This document shows, piece by piece, positions 22,868 to 36,413 of a stretch of DNA of 64,000 nucleotides. The stretch spans positions 1 to 64,000 of the forward strand of contig JAZDSV010000013.1 of the NCBI GenBank assembly GCA_036784855.1, written 5' to 3'. The translations under genes and the position numbers were made by a program. This stretch comes from Aphelidium insulamus. Its lineage: Eukaryota; Aphelidiomycota; Aphelidea; Aphelidiaceae. Under the pieces are notes generated by a model, which did no database searches, was not told the DNA's origin, and saw nothing but the letters and a program-made list of their open reading frames with translations. Within the stretch, counting starts at the first letter, position 1, and every line of letters starts with the position of its first letter.

Positions 22868-24403
22868 TGCTTCAGCGATGCGCCACCATCACTGCGGCCT
22901 CGGCCAGACGTTGCCGTGCGATTAGAGCCACAGCTTCACCGCCACGTAGCCACTACCACTCGCTCGCCGCCGAGCACCTCGAGGTTGTATCGGCGCCTCC
23001 ACCATTTTCACTGAGCTGACACGCAGCCAGCTGCAAGAGGCCGTGCGCGGCTTTGCCCAGCGAGAGTTGGCACCGCGCGCCCGTGACATTGACGTCGCCA
23101 ACGAGTTCCCCGCCGACATGTGGCGCAAGCTGGGCTCTATGGGACTGCTGGGTGTGACGGCGCCGGAGGAGTATGGCGGCACGTCCATGGGATATTTGGC
23201 GCACGTGCTTGCCATGGAGGAGTTGAGCCGGGCCAGCGCGTCCGTGGCACTCAGCTACGGCGCCCACTCGAACCTGTGTGTTAATCAGCTGGTGCGCAAT
23301 GGCTCGACGGCGCAGAAGGAGCGCTACTTGCCACGCCTAATCTCGGTACGTATGTAGAGATATATTTCGTTGTGTGCTTGACACTCTCAGGGAGAGCACG
23401 TGGGCGCACTTGCCATGTCAGAGGCCGGCAGTGGCAGTGATGTGGTATCGATGCAGCTCCGGGCGGACAAGCGCGGTGACTACTAGTGAGTGCGCTTTCT
23501 GTCTTCATATTATCGCATATTATATATGTATGCAGCGTGCTGAACGGGACAAAGTTCTGGATTACAAACGGTCCCGACGCCGACACGCTGATAGTGTACG
23601 CCAAGACCAGGCCGGACGCCGGTCCGCAAGGCATCACTGCGTTCATTGTCGAGAAGGCAAGTAGCAGGTTTATTTAGTACTCTGATAAGACATCATTTAA
23701 TGCGCTAGGGCTTCGAGGGGTTCAGCACCTCGCCCAAGCTGGACAAGCTGGGCATGCGTGGCTCAAACACGTGCGAACTGGTGTTTGATAATTGCAAAGT
23801 ACCAGAGGCCAACGTGCTTGGTCAGGTGGACCGCGGTGTCTACGTGCTGATGAGCGGGCTGGATCTGGAGCGGCTGGTGCTGGCTGCCGGACCACTCGGT
23901 ATCATGCAGTCGTGCTTGGACATTGTGCTCCCATATGTGCACGAGAGGAGACAGTTCGGGCGGCCGGTTGCGCACTTTCAACTCATCCAGGCCAAACTGG
24001 CCGACATGTACACAAAACTGTCGGCGTCGCGCTCTTACGTGTACTCTGTGGCTGCAGCCGTGGATGCCATGAATGCCGAGGCAGAGTCGTCGGCAGAGGC
24101 TTCCGCCAGTGCTGACAAGTACAAGCTTCTGCGCAAGGACTGTGCCGGTGTGATTCTGTTTGCCGCTGAGCGTGCCACCGAATGTGCGCTGGACGCCATA
24201 CAGTGCTTGGGTACGTTCAGCGATTCTTACATGATACAGATAGATATATCTCATTTGTTGCAGGCGGCAATGGATACATCAATGACTATGCTACGGGGAG
24301 ATTGCTGCGCGATGCCAAGCTCTACGAGATAGGAGCGGGAACAAGTGAGATTCGGCGCATGCTAATCGGCCGCGAATTCAACTTGCAATATGGCGACAAG
24401 TAG
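22868..24403 (+). CDS. IVD: isovaleryl-CoA dehydrogenase, mitochondrial
   Basis: FAD enzyme of leucine catabolism that oxidises isovaleryl-CoA to 3-methylcrotonyl-CoA in the mitochondrial matrix. The N-terminus ([20 protein letters not shown]) is Arg/Ser/Ala-rich with no acids, a good targeting peptide. The acyl-CoA dehydrogenase body includes [99 protein letters not shown] (containing the Glu that is the catalytic base in IVD) and [18 protein letters not shown]. The GLDLER sequence separates IVD from other family members. The transit peptide joins the body near 22950-22975 only through a 32-nt intron or a one-base shift. Extra residues ([14 protein letters not shown]) sit before the C-terminal domain. 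Confidence 0.95.
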
Positions 24404-24456
24404 CATTAATGTGTGCCGCGGCGTAAACTCTCTTGCTGCCGAAGAAAATAAAGCTT

Positions 24457-24594
24457 ACTCTGCGGTAACAGAGTGCTGCTCACGGTAACAGATCGCTTGT
24501 TCTCGTGTTAAATGTGATGAGTGTTATTATGCAACAGTGTTATTGTGACCACTCTAGGTAACAGGGTGCTCGTGGTAACAGATCGCTTGTTCTC
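24457..24594. repeat. two copies of a ~40-bp GGTAACAG-type repeat
   Basis: Two related segments lie about 90 bases apart. Each has two GGTAACAG boxes and ends in GATCGCTTGTTCTC. The identical core GGTAACAGATCGCTTGTTCT is at 24484-24503 and 24574-24593. The preceding boxes differ slightly (GAGTGCTGCTCAC versus GGGTGCTCGT). They lie at the edge of the Helitron-like relic, so they may be part of that element's terminal region. Function unknown. Confidence 0.6.
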
Positions 24595-24699
24595 TAGATG
24601 ACGCAGCCAATATTTAAGAACTCGTCTGGCTAGAACGCGGTCAGAATTCAGTGCTGGTGAGCAAACGGACTGGCTAGAAAGCGTCGCGCCTCCAAGGGA

Positions 24700-25140
24700 T
24701 GCCTCTCGCACTGAACAAGAGCGTATTGTACACTCGGAACAAGATCGGCAGCGGCACGGAATCAGTGGCGGAACGCGTACGACGAAAAAGAGAGGCCACG
24801 TACAGTATCAACAATTTTCTGCAGTCAAATTGCTGATCTTAAGTAGAGTACCTTCACGACTTTGACGCCTGTGCAAACAGCCCTCTGCACGCGCAAGAGT
24901 TTGCGTGCCGGAAAAAGAAAAACTTATCGACTACTTTATGGGTACAACAGTGGGCACTATTCCATGTGCCACGAGTACTGGCCGACAACGTCGGCGGACT
25001 GTATTGGTGAGGACAACGTCTGTCACCGGTGCTCAAAAGACGTGCGGTTTGGCCGAGCAAGTGACAGGTTACGCCAAAATGCAGCCATAAAACTTCAATT
25101 GCACATCAAATGTCACCATTGATGTGATACCTGAACCTGT
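24700..25140 (+). mobile_element. degenerate Helitron-like (Rep/Hel N-terminal region) relic
   Basis: Broken reading frames here resemble the region before the Rep domain of Helitron transposases. One frame has TESVAERVRRKREATYSI then a stop. Others give SPLHAQEFACRKKK, DYFMGTTVGTIP, MCHEYWPTTSADC and then DNVCHRCSKDVRFGRA. In intact Helitrons a Cys-rich 'C-x-x-C-x-E-x-W/F-P ... C-x-R-C-S-x-D' segment follows a 'PLHxQ' stretch, so the order fits. Stops and frame changes interrupt it at least three times, and the Rep and helicase cores are absent. I infer an old, dead fragment. Confidence 0.5.
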
Positions 25141-25303
25141 TGGTTAACTTTCTATGACTTGAGATGAGAGTGATGAGTGTGCATTAGCTTGATGTTGTCA
25201 CTATATTACCGCTCCATCTGTTTATATCTTGAGTTTTAGATAACTGCACGGTGAACTCTCACAAATATTCGTTGAGGAAAGCAAAAAAACCAACAATCAA
25301 TCA

Positions 25304-26587
25304 ATGCCACCGCTTTCTTATGCAGACCGCGCCACGTCCAAGCGGCAGCGCAATTCACGGCGCGCCAGTACCCCGAGACACGCCCTGGAGGAGGTGCATA
25401 ATGCATCATCACCGATACGGCCGGGTAGCGTGAGCAGTGGCGGAGCACCACGACACTGGACCGTATCCGTGGCCATCCCGGCCGACATGCTGCTTGCCAG
25501 CGCAAAGACCGCCGAGTTCAAGACGTATCTGGTGGGGCAGGTGGCGCGCGCTGCCGCGATACATCGCGTGGACGAGATCATTGTGTATCGCGGTGAGGGC
25601 GGCGACGGCAAACACGTGGCCACATCGCCGTTTGTCGGCGTGTCTGATCGCGGCACTGACAGCGCGCCATTCGACGCCGTCACGTTCACGTCGCGTCTTT
25701 TGCAGTACCTGGAGACGCCGCCGTAAGTATTATTGTATATGTATATGTATATATACAGATATATATTAACCTGGCATAGATACTTGCGCAAGCAATTGTT
25801 TCCGGTGCACCGCGATCTGCAATACGCCGGACTGCTGAACCCGCTGGACTGCGCGCACCACACGCGCAACTACGAACAGACCGAGTTTCGCGAGGGCATT
25901 GTGCTGGCACCCGACGATGCCGCCACCACCTCGCCCGTGATGCACGCCGCCGTCCCGAATCCCACCGCCGACATTGGCATGCACATTGCGTGCATTGTCG
26001 ACCGCAAATTGCCGCCTGGCACGCGCGTCACGGTGCAAATGTCGGTTCCGTACCGCGTCACCAAACACACCAAGCTCTACTCGGGCAAGGTGGTGTCGCC
26101 GCACACGCCACGCCTACTGGACGGCACATACTGGGGCTACAATGTTCGGGTGGCGGACAGAGGACTCGGGGCCGTGTTCACCGAGTGCCCGTTTGACGGT
26201 GGCTACGATCTCACGGTGGGCGTGTCGCTGCAGTCTGGTCGGTCGCTGGATGACATCCTACGCGATCAAATGGCCGCTGATGATGCCAAGAATTTACAGG
26301 AAAAGTCGTCTGGTGGATTTCGGCACGCCTTGGTTGTGTTCGGCGGAGCGGATGGCATTGGTGCGTGCGTCGACGGCGACACATCACTGACCAGCGTGTC
26401 GGCGTCCACGTGTCACGAGCTGTTTGACTGGTGGCTGAATCCGTGTCCGCAGCGCGGAAGCCGCTCTATGCGCATCGAGGAGTCAATGCTTGTGGCATTG
26501 GAAGGGCTGCGTCAGGCATTCGCCAGTCGCGGTGCCACTGAACTGCCTGCAGATAAGGTGGACGGCGTAGACGTTGCAGCGAAATAG
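25304..26587 (+). CDS. SPOUT1 (C9orf114/CENP-32) family RNA methyltransferase
   Basis: SPOUT-fold methyltransferase. In humans the protein is centromere and spindle associated and its fold indicates RNA methylation. Two exons: 25304-25722 and 25780-26587, with a GTAAGT...TAG intron in a phase that rebuilds P-Y-L-R-K. Exon 1 has a basic N-terminus, then the core HWTVSVAIPADMLLASAKT and HRVDEIIVYRGEGGDGKHV. Exon 2 reads LRKQLFPVHRDLQYAGLLNP and LDCAHHTR, the diagnostic family segment. Near the C-terminus HALVVFGGADGIGACVDGD occupies the place of the SPOUT trefoil knot and AdoMet loop, and FDWWLNPCPQRGSRSMRIEE follows. About 408 residues, close to the family norm. Confidence 0.9.
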
Positions 26588-26715
26588 ATGGAAGAGCGCA
26601 TAAAAGTATACAACAGCAACGATAACTGTTTGAACGCAGTGTTTAATCAAGCGACCGAGATAAACTTTCCAGCGCCGTCAACAGCTCAAATTATAGAGAT
26701 ATCGCACACAGTGCT

Positions 26716-28390
26716 TCAAGCCATCACCTTCTTGTCGACCGAGTTGCCCAGACTGACACCGTCCAGCTGCACCTCCAACTGGCGGATGCGCACCTCCTTC
26801 TGCGCGAGCTCATTCTTGAGTGCTTCGTGCTCCTTGCGCAGCGCGTGGAATGCCTCCTGATACTCCTTCTCGGTGGTCGGATTCTTGAGGGGATCACGAT
26901 TGTCGTTGGTGGCAACAACAGCCTCCGTGACAAATTCCTTTCTGGCCGCGGCAACAAAGCCCTTCTCCAAGCTGACCAGCAGTGGCTTGGCGTCCTTGCC
27001 GCTGAGCCACTGTTCGGCCGACAGCGCAGGCTTGTCGCTCACAGTGTCGGGGAAGATGTCGGCCTGGAAGTTGTCCGACTAAAGCTATCAGCAATAGGGA
27101 AATTAAGATAGGCATTCACGCACCTTGCGAGGAACCTTGAAGGAAATCGGCTCGACGCGGTCCGGAGTAACCTTGAAGATGCGCGCAACTTCGCACTCGG
27201 TCACATTGCACGCACGCTTGGGCATGAAGGCAATTCCACGCTGCGGGTCCGACGACTTGTACTCGGACAGCGTGAAGATGTACGGCGCCTCCTCCACAAA
27301 CTCGTAGTAGCGGATGTTTCCATCACTGACAAGTCAATCTACAGTACTTGTGTAGATGTACAACAAATTACCCTTTGCCGGCCATGTAGAGCATCTTGGT
27401 GTCATTGTCAAAGTAGGGCATCAAACCGCCAGACATGGTGTCCATATTTTCGGTTTTGAGCGGCTCAGACATATTCTTCAAGTCCCACAGCGAGTACTGA
27501 CGGTCGGATGTCTTGCTGAACCCCGTGGTGAGCAAGAAGTCACTGTCACCCATCCAGCAGACGCGTGTGCCCTTGACACCTTGATGCGAGGCAACATTCT
27601 ATCGCAGCGTTTAAATAATGGCAGTCAATAATAAAGTACAACGACTTACGTGAACAATAGCGTTCTTGCGCGGGTCAATGATGCGCAGGTTCTTGTCCTT
27701 GCAGCTGGTTGCCAGCAGAGCACCACTGTAGTTCCACGCAATCGAGTTGACAATGTCGGGGTGACCAGTGACTTCCAGCACCTCCACGCCCTTCTTGATG
27801 TCATAGAGCTTCACCACCAGGTCTGCGCCGGAGGAAAGCAAGATGTTTTCGGCCGTTGGGTGGAACAGAACATGGCCAACTTTACGGTTGTGGCCGGTGA
27901 AGGAGCATACGGGCGTGGTGATGTTATCCTTGGGCATTTCGGCCGGGATGGACCACACCAGCACCTTGCAGTCCTCGGCGCAAGAGGCGATCACATCTGC
28001 CGGCGTATACGGTGAGCTGAAGCCAGCCAACATACTCCTCATTGGCACTCACTGTCATTGAATGGGTTGAAGTCAGTGTCCAGCACGGCGGCGCTGTGGC
28101 CGGCAAACACCGGAAAGTCCACCGGCAATTTGCCAACGTTGTCCAGCGGAATCACGGCAAACTGACCACCGCCTCCGGCTTCCAAGTTAACAGAGATGTA
28201 GCGAGCGTTGGCCTTGCACAGGTTGGTGTCCCAGGCGTTGCGAGACACACGGAGATTGTCGTAGCACTGCTCACGCTTGGACGACGTTCCAAACACATGG
28301 CCTGCCCGTAGCTGCGGTTAATGGGGATGCACAGTCACACCGCACACACATGAGCGTACGATATTTCGAGGCACGGACAAAGCGAGACAT
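26716..28390 (-). CDS. coronin, actin-binding WD40 protein
   Basis: Regulates Arp2/3-driven actin networks. The start at 28390 gives MSRFVRASKY on a 31-nt coding exon, then a GT-AG intron ending GGGCAG rebuilds R-H-V-F-G-T-S-S-K, the hallmark N-terminus. The WD40 propeller follows with FAVIPLDNVGKLPVDFPVF, GHSAAVLDTDFNPFND, EDCKVLVWSIP, HPTAENILLSSGAD, IVNSIAWNYSGALLATSCKD and GFSKTSDRQYSLWDL. Next are the conserved extension (RIFKVTPDRVEPISFKVPRK) and a C-terminal coiled coil (EALKNELAQKEVRIRQLEVQ). The final residues KKVMA precede the stop at 26716. Six introns are likely. The protein is about 470 residues, the size of a short type-I coronin. Confidence 0.95.
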
Positions 28391-28678
28391 ATTCAGGAGC
28401 TAGTAGCGGTGGCGGAGCGAGTGGCGGCACAGGAGTAGCGGGCAAGTGCGGCGTGCGTGAGAGCCAGCTGAAAGCAGAAAGGAACGGACGATCGACCGGC
28501 GACAAATTATACTCTCGCGACACAAATCAGGCGCGTGCTAACCCTGACCCAACTTTTCTTTTGGCATGTGTAAGTATTGGGCATATGTATGCAAGTATGT
28601 AAATACATACATATCTGTGCCATTGGTTGGTAATCATGCAACAACGGCAGTTTAAATCGATAGAATGTAGCAGCTCTA

Positions 28679-29519
28679 CTAAAACAAGTCCATGTCACGG
28701 TTGTCTCGCCAGTGCTGTAACATTCCTGGTGGAAGCAGAGGAGTGGAGCATGACTCGGCACTTGGAGTTGTGTCAAAAGTTGACGCGGCCAAATACCTGA
28801 ACGGCATTTCCACAAACTCTTTCTTGTCAATTTGAATGGATGGACGATCGCAGAACTGTAAATCTTCCAGCGAACGTCCATCTTGCAAAATGAGTTTGCT
28901 GCACATACATCAGTTGTCTGCATCGGGACAAATTGCATTGCGTACCAAGCAATCACTGCAGTATCAGCAGTCATTTGGACTGGACCCAAATTGCGCAACA
29001 ATATTGTCGGATACTTGGAGCGTATGTCGCCAGTGCGGTCACTGCACGTTAATTGATGCAAAAGTTGGTTGCATTATTATCGTACACTACGGGACCGTCA
29101 AACTCATCTGTGCCCAGTATTCCGCCGCTGTATAGTGAAAAGAGTCTGTCAGGTTGTCAGGTTCATTCCACACGCACTAACCACACAATGTAATCGGCGA
29201 ACTGGACATCAGCTGTGCACAGCACGGAATCCGCGCACTGATCAAGCAAGACTGTGCGAGCCAATTGTGCCTCGCTCAGCAATTCTGATAGCTGCTGGGT
29301 GTGGCACTTCACCTGAGCCAGCTCTGGAGGGATATCTTTCATGGCATCACGTGGCACGTTAGTTATCCAAAGATTTTTTGGGCCAACTCTGGCCGCCATG
29401 TGGCTATTTACGCGTCAGCCTCATCAAGCAGATTAATAGTATAGAGGCTCCACGTACGCATACTCCAATACGGACCACGGAAACAGCTCGTCCTCCATGT
29501 GCTCGACAATATACTTCAT
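28679..29519 (-). CDS. Sfm1-type (DUF431) SPOUT protein methyltransferase
   Basis: The yeast relative Sfm1 is a SPOUT enzyme that methylates an arginine of ribosomal protein uS3. The start at 29519 reads MKYIVEHMEDELFPWSVLEY, matching the family N-terminus. Later segments are NLWITNVPRDAMKDIPPEL, TVLLDQCADSVL, then GGILGTDEFDGPVV, DRTGDIRSKYPTILLRNLG (the cofactor-binding knot), PVQMTADTAVIA, LEDLQFCDRPSIQI and MPFRYLA. Four introns were placed, all GT-AG and in frame. The protein is about 220 residues, typical of the family. The stop is TAG at 28679. It faces the coronin start across about 290 bases in which I recognise no gene. Confidence 0.85.
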
Positions 29520-29622
29520 GGTTGACGCGATCCTTTTTTTCCTTTGATGATTTGACCTGAGTGATCATATGGTTGCTTGGTGACCAGCAACGTTCGTTCC
29601 AAAACTTCATTCCACAGCCAAA

Positions 29623-30075
29623 ATGGACATGAAAGCAAGTCACTCCTCGCCCGCTACTGCCGAATGCCCAACCGACACACTTTCCACACCACCTAAAAGC
29701 CCCAAGAGCCTTAAACGGTGTCGCGATCTACCGATGAGACCACGTTTAGTGGGACCCATAGGTTACAAGGTACCGACCAAGACACAGCGAGACACGAAGC
29801 CATTGGAAAAGGCGAACAGCGTATGTAGAAGAAATAATACTCTGCCTCGCCTGCCTCTGCCGGCAAATAAATCCCTGCAGAACAACGATATGTCAACACC
29901 GTCAGTAACAAACGAACCGGACGACACCGATACTGTCGGGCTGATTACAGAATCACTCGTTAAGCTTGTCGTGCAGCCGCACGCGAGCTCGTCTGCGCGA
30001 TTATTCAGAACGTCGAGCAGCGACAATCTGATAGACGATGACTTGGTGAAGCGTATAAAACGGTTGAATGTGTAA
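29623..30075 (+). CDS. small disordered hypothetical protein
   Basis: A single-exon frame of 150 residues that I do not recognise. The N-terminal half is rich in Ser, Pro, Thr and Lys with SP/TP sites (LSTPPKSPKSLKRCR) and a short hydrophobic patch RPRLVGPIGYKVP. The middle is Asn/Pro rich, and the C-terminus has TVGLITESLVKLVVQ followed by an acidic-basic end DDDLVKRIKRLNV, which may form a short amphipathic helix. Many SP/TP sites suggest a substrate of cell-cycle kinases, but that is only inference. It is divergent from the Sfm1-type gene, with 103 bases between starts, and has codon use like its neighbours, so it is probably a real gene. Confidence 0.6.
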   Translation: MDMKASHSSPATAECPTDTLSTPPKSPKSLKRCRDLPMRPRLVGPIGYKVPTKTQRDTKPLEKANSVCRRNNTLPRLPLPANKSLQNNDMSTPSVTNEPDDTDTVGLITESLVKLVVQPHASSSARLFRTSSSDNLIDDDLVKRIKRLNV

Positions 30076-30188
30076 AGAAAAAGACAACAATTGCTCCGTA
30101 TTTATTAAATACAACCATGGCCATCACTTCAGCAAACTATCACCATATTGCCAACACTGTCTACATCATATCATATCATCATCGCAAC

Positions 30189-32775
<2,587 letters not shown>

Positions 32776-32998
32776 CGCTGCTAAAGTGGCTGACCGGTCT
32801 GCTGTGCAGCGAGTAGAAGATGAGACGATGAAACGGGAGGCCAAAAAGTATGCGGCGAACTGCAGAACAGTCAAAACAGTGGAATTCAGTCAGAGACGAG
32901 ACGAGAACAACACGAAAGGGAAAACAATCGCGCTCTGATTGGTCTCTGTTAGCGCGAGATCGCTATTTTAAACCAATTAAAGCGTACAACATCGGCGG

Positions 32999-35965
32999 CT
33001 AGAATTCCCAGTCCGCGTCAACATGCATGGCCCACTTGAATTTGTCTCGGAGGGTTTTAGTGAACATCTTCTCCACGGGCACATCGTATTTGCTGCACCA
33101 CGAGGCCGTTATTCGCGGATCAATGTAGTTGATCTTGGATGTTCCTAGTGCCGTCGTCTTGTTCTCGTCCTATACAGATAGATGAATTATTGTCGGCACC
33201 GTGGTACACTGCACTCGCCTTGTCAGTCTTTTGAGTGTTTGCTTGTTCAATTTTTGCCGTTATAGACTCGAACTTCTTCAGCAACTTCTCGACGCTCTGT
33301 TCGCGCTTCTCCGCCCTGGTAGGCCGTTCAGGAGTATCCGTACCGTCTTCCTTTGCCTTCTCCAACATCTTTTCATACTTCTTAGCCAGCTTCAGTTCCT
33401 CCCTCTCATTGTACTCTTGCTCTTTCCGTTTCAAGGTCTCGTCGTCTAGGTCGGGGTCGACGGTGGCCAATTCAGGCATCTGTTTCTTGAGCTTTGGATC
33501 GGCGGTGAGAAGTTCTTGCTGCACGAGATACCTTTCGTACTTGAACATCAATATCTACATAATCATGAGCCACGCAATATAATATAATTCATGACTCCGC
33601 AGCACACCTTTTCCGATATTTTTTCCATCTGCTGACCAAACGTTTTCGGCACTGTGCGCTGATGGTTACACAGAATAGCGACTTGCCTGTTGGCGCGGTT
33701 GTATGATAAAATCTTTTCCGGAACAGAGCTGTTGGAATTGGTTTTGATAAGCTCGTTTTGGAATGTGTGCGATGCGTTGTACGTTCGAAATACTTTTGCA
33801 GTAAGTCCAGGCATCAGAGACGTCAAGTGCTTGTTCAGCATAGTAGTCTACCATATATGTGAGGATGGTACCGTTAAATTAGCGGCTCAATGTACCGTGA
33901 GTCGGTCAAAGAGTGGGTCATCGGGCTTCTTGGGTGGTTTCTTGAATATCTTCAAGTTCTTCCACACTTGGGGATGAACCTCAACACGGTTGTAGTACCG
34001 AATGGAGTCCTTGCCGAGAAAGTCAAACGTGACCATCTTTTTCTTGACGGCTATTTGCGCTGAAGGGTTATCCGGATCAGGGACAAGCTCCTCGTCCTCC
34101 TCCAGTTCTACGTGTTCGTAGCGAAGTGAACAGCAGCCTACGGTGTCTGCCTCATCCTCGCCCTTTTCGTTACCCGCTCGAAGAGCCAGCCGATCAATAA
34201 GCCACATTGCAGTTGCGCGTTGTCGAGTGACCATTAGCTTGTCCTTTAGCTCCTCCATATACTCTCGCCGAATGCGATCAATTACTTTCTAGTCACGTCA
34301 ACCATGTATAACTGTGTCAAATCGATAGCGAATCCCTTACCTTTAACTCGCGAGCCTTCTCAAACTTTTTGAAGTCGCTCATTCCTTTCAGCGACGAACC
34401 GGCCGCAAAGAATACGTACTTTATGTTTCCGTTCACATTTTCCGTCCACGTGGCAAGCCAAGACACGGTGTTGTCATGAATGATGTTTCCCCATCGGTGT
34501 CCAGCTGGCGCTTCCGGCACCTTGGCACCTTCACCGATATTAAGCGACACTTGCTCCGGTAGAACACGTTTCTATAATTTTAGTAAGATTTTTAAATATT
34601 TACACCGACCTTTAACTTTCCAGTCTTCGGGTGATCACCACGGCCTCGAAACAGTCCAGGCGGCTCGATGCGAAAGTTGCCGACCTTTTCACGGCGGCCA
34701 TCGATAACAGCGTAACCATATTTGGCCTCCAGTGCCTTCTTCTCCTCCTTCAACACCTCCTTTTGCTCCTTGGTCATGGCTTTCTTTTCCTGTTTTAGTT
34801 TTTCAAAGTGCGCATGAATCGGTGAGAAATCACACAACTCGATTTTTTTAATGGGACAAGCCTGCACTGTTGGCTTGATATGTAACTGGATAGTTCGGTC
34901 GTACCTTATCACTCTCGGCCAAAATCTCGCGAAAGTCGTCGAAAAAGTTTTGGCAAAACGTCTCATTCTCGACGTACGGCGTTTCGAGCAGCTGGGCAAA
35001 GAAGCTGGCTACTTCCTCGGACGGAGGCGAGAGAGTAACGGGTTGACCTACATGCAGTTATACCAAAATATTATCGTCAATGCAATTTCTGTACCGCTGT
35101 AAAGCATTTTCACTCCATGAGGCTTGTACTCGGGCGGGAAAAAGACGCCGTTGTGTTCCAGAGTGGTCCACTTCACCGAGCCGTCGCGATCATTCTCCTC
35201 CCACCACTTGAACACTTCTTCTTCTTCAGCCTGCTCCGTTCGTCGTTTTTTTGGCGACTCTGAAGACTCTTTTTCCGTGCTATTCTTCTTTTTACGTGGC
35301 TCCTTTGCAGCCTTGGTGTCAGGCACACTGACAGCTTTAGACGATGATGCCTGTTACTTAGTAAAGCGAATATGCGCACTACAGCATTTGCTTACGGCAG
35401 CAGCGAGAACTTTTCTCTTCTTCTTCTTCTGCAGCGCCTGGGCCAATGGAATATCCGAGTCAGAGTCGTCGGATGCATCAGACTGAAGTTCCCTCTTCTC
35501 TGCCATTCGGCTGGCCTTGACCGGGCCTTCCCGGTACTCGTCATCATCACCATTATCCTTGGTGGCCTTTCCACGGCTACGCTGTATCAATGGAACGTCG
35601 TCATCATCATCATCTTCGTCGTCTTCGTCTTCATTGTCTGCGCCGGCATCGTCGCTGCCAGGAGAAGCGTCTTGTCGCGCCGCATTTTGCTCTCCATTGC
35701 CGACCCCGTTCGACACCGGCTGGTTATCCTCCACATCACTATTCTCATCGTCGCTGACCACAATTTTCTTCACGCTTGGCGGGCGTGCCGAGGCGCTGGC
35801 AGAGGTGCCGATGCCGTTGCTCTGCAGCGACATTTGATTGTGCTGTCGAAAGATTGAAACAAGTTTTTTCCACGATCCACCGTCAGTACCATCCTGTGTT
35901 CTGCTGTGCTGATTGCTGCGCCGGGCCTGCGTAGACCTGAAGCGGGCCCTGGTCGTCACGGCCAA
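32999..35965 (-). CDS. TOP1: DNA topoisomerase I (type IB)
   Basis: Relaxes supercoils through a 3'-phosphotyrosine bond. The N-terminal region from 35965 is disordered with strong acidic runs ([19 protein letters not shown]) and basic nuclear-signal-like stretches. The core includes [85 protein letters not shown] and [11 protein letters not shown], covering the catalytic Arg, Lys and Arg. [10 protein letters not shown] contributes near the His site. A linker coiled coil ([15 protein letters not shown]) leads to the active-site Tyr in [14 protein letters not shown] and the end MHVDADWEF. There are about eight introns. The N-terminus may be longer, because an open frame with a matching donor lies upstream at 36342. 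Confidence 0.95.
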
Positions 35966-36002
35966 ATCCTACAACATTGTATCAACTCCCCATTAATCAT
36001 AC

Positions 36003-36105
36003 ATATTCGGACGGGATTCCATTCACGAATCGTTTTCAGAAGGATGATTAATAGGGAAACGATTCTTTCTGAAAACGATTCGTGAATGGAATCCCGTCCG
36101 AATAT
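36003..36105. repeat. perfect 39-bp inverted repeat (hairpin)
   Basis: The left arm 36003-36041 and right arm 36067-36105 are exact reverse complements of each other, read base by base. The 25-base loop contains a partial copy of the arm (GAAACGATTC at 36056-36065). A transcript from either strand could fold into a stem of about 42 pairs, counting one G-U and two more pairs inside the loop. It lies just upstream of the topoisomerase I coding start. Confidence 0.95.
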
Positions 36106-36341
36106 CTATGTACTGATCAGTCGAACAGGATTCACACGTCACATTTGACATTCACTACTACTACTAGCACACTTGACTAGTTCAAGACATTGTATATGAG
36201 TGAGTTACCACTACCACATATCTGCCTATTCAATCTGCAAGTTGAGCTCCCTTTCGTTCGACTAAGTAATTTATACTAAATGTACTAAAGATATATCTAT
36301 GGGGTGTCGGCCATGCACGGGTCAAAAAAGTGTATTCTTAC

Positions 36342-36413
36342 CTGTATTGCGGCGGAAGCTAGCTTTAAAGGCTCTTCTTGATTACTGAACTTTGGCCAGT
36401 GCCATGCTGCTTC
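36342..36413 (-). other. possible upstream coding or 5'UTR exon of the topoisomerase I gene
   Basis: On the minus strand an open frame ending FSNQEEPLKLASAAIQ stops at a good donor (GTAAGAATAC, intron side 36341). Splicing to the acceptor TTGTAG at 35970 continues in frame as [12 protein letters not shown], which is the start of the topoisomerase N-terminus. The resulting intron would be 372 nt, far longer than its neighbours, and would contain the inverted repeat. No start codon is seen in the exon, so a further upstream exon would be needed. The rest of 36106-36701 shows no gene. Confidence 0.3.

Noticed and set aside
24200-24700. LTR retrotransposon ends
   Set aside because: The repeated segments are only about 40 bp, lack TG...CA ends with target duplications, and no gag or pol frame lies between them.
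35580-35690. Plus-strand frame with long Ser and Leu/Val/Ile runs
   Set aside because: It is the antisense shadow of the acidic Asp/Glu-rich leader of topoisomerase I on the minus strand.
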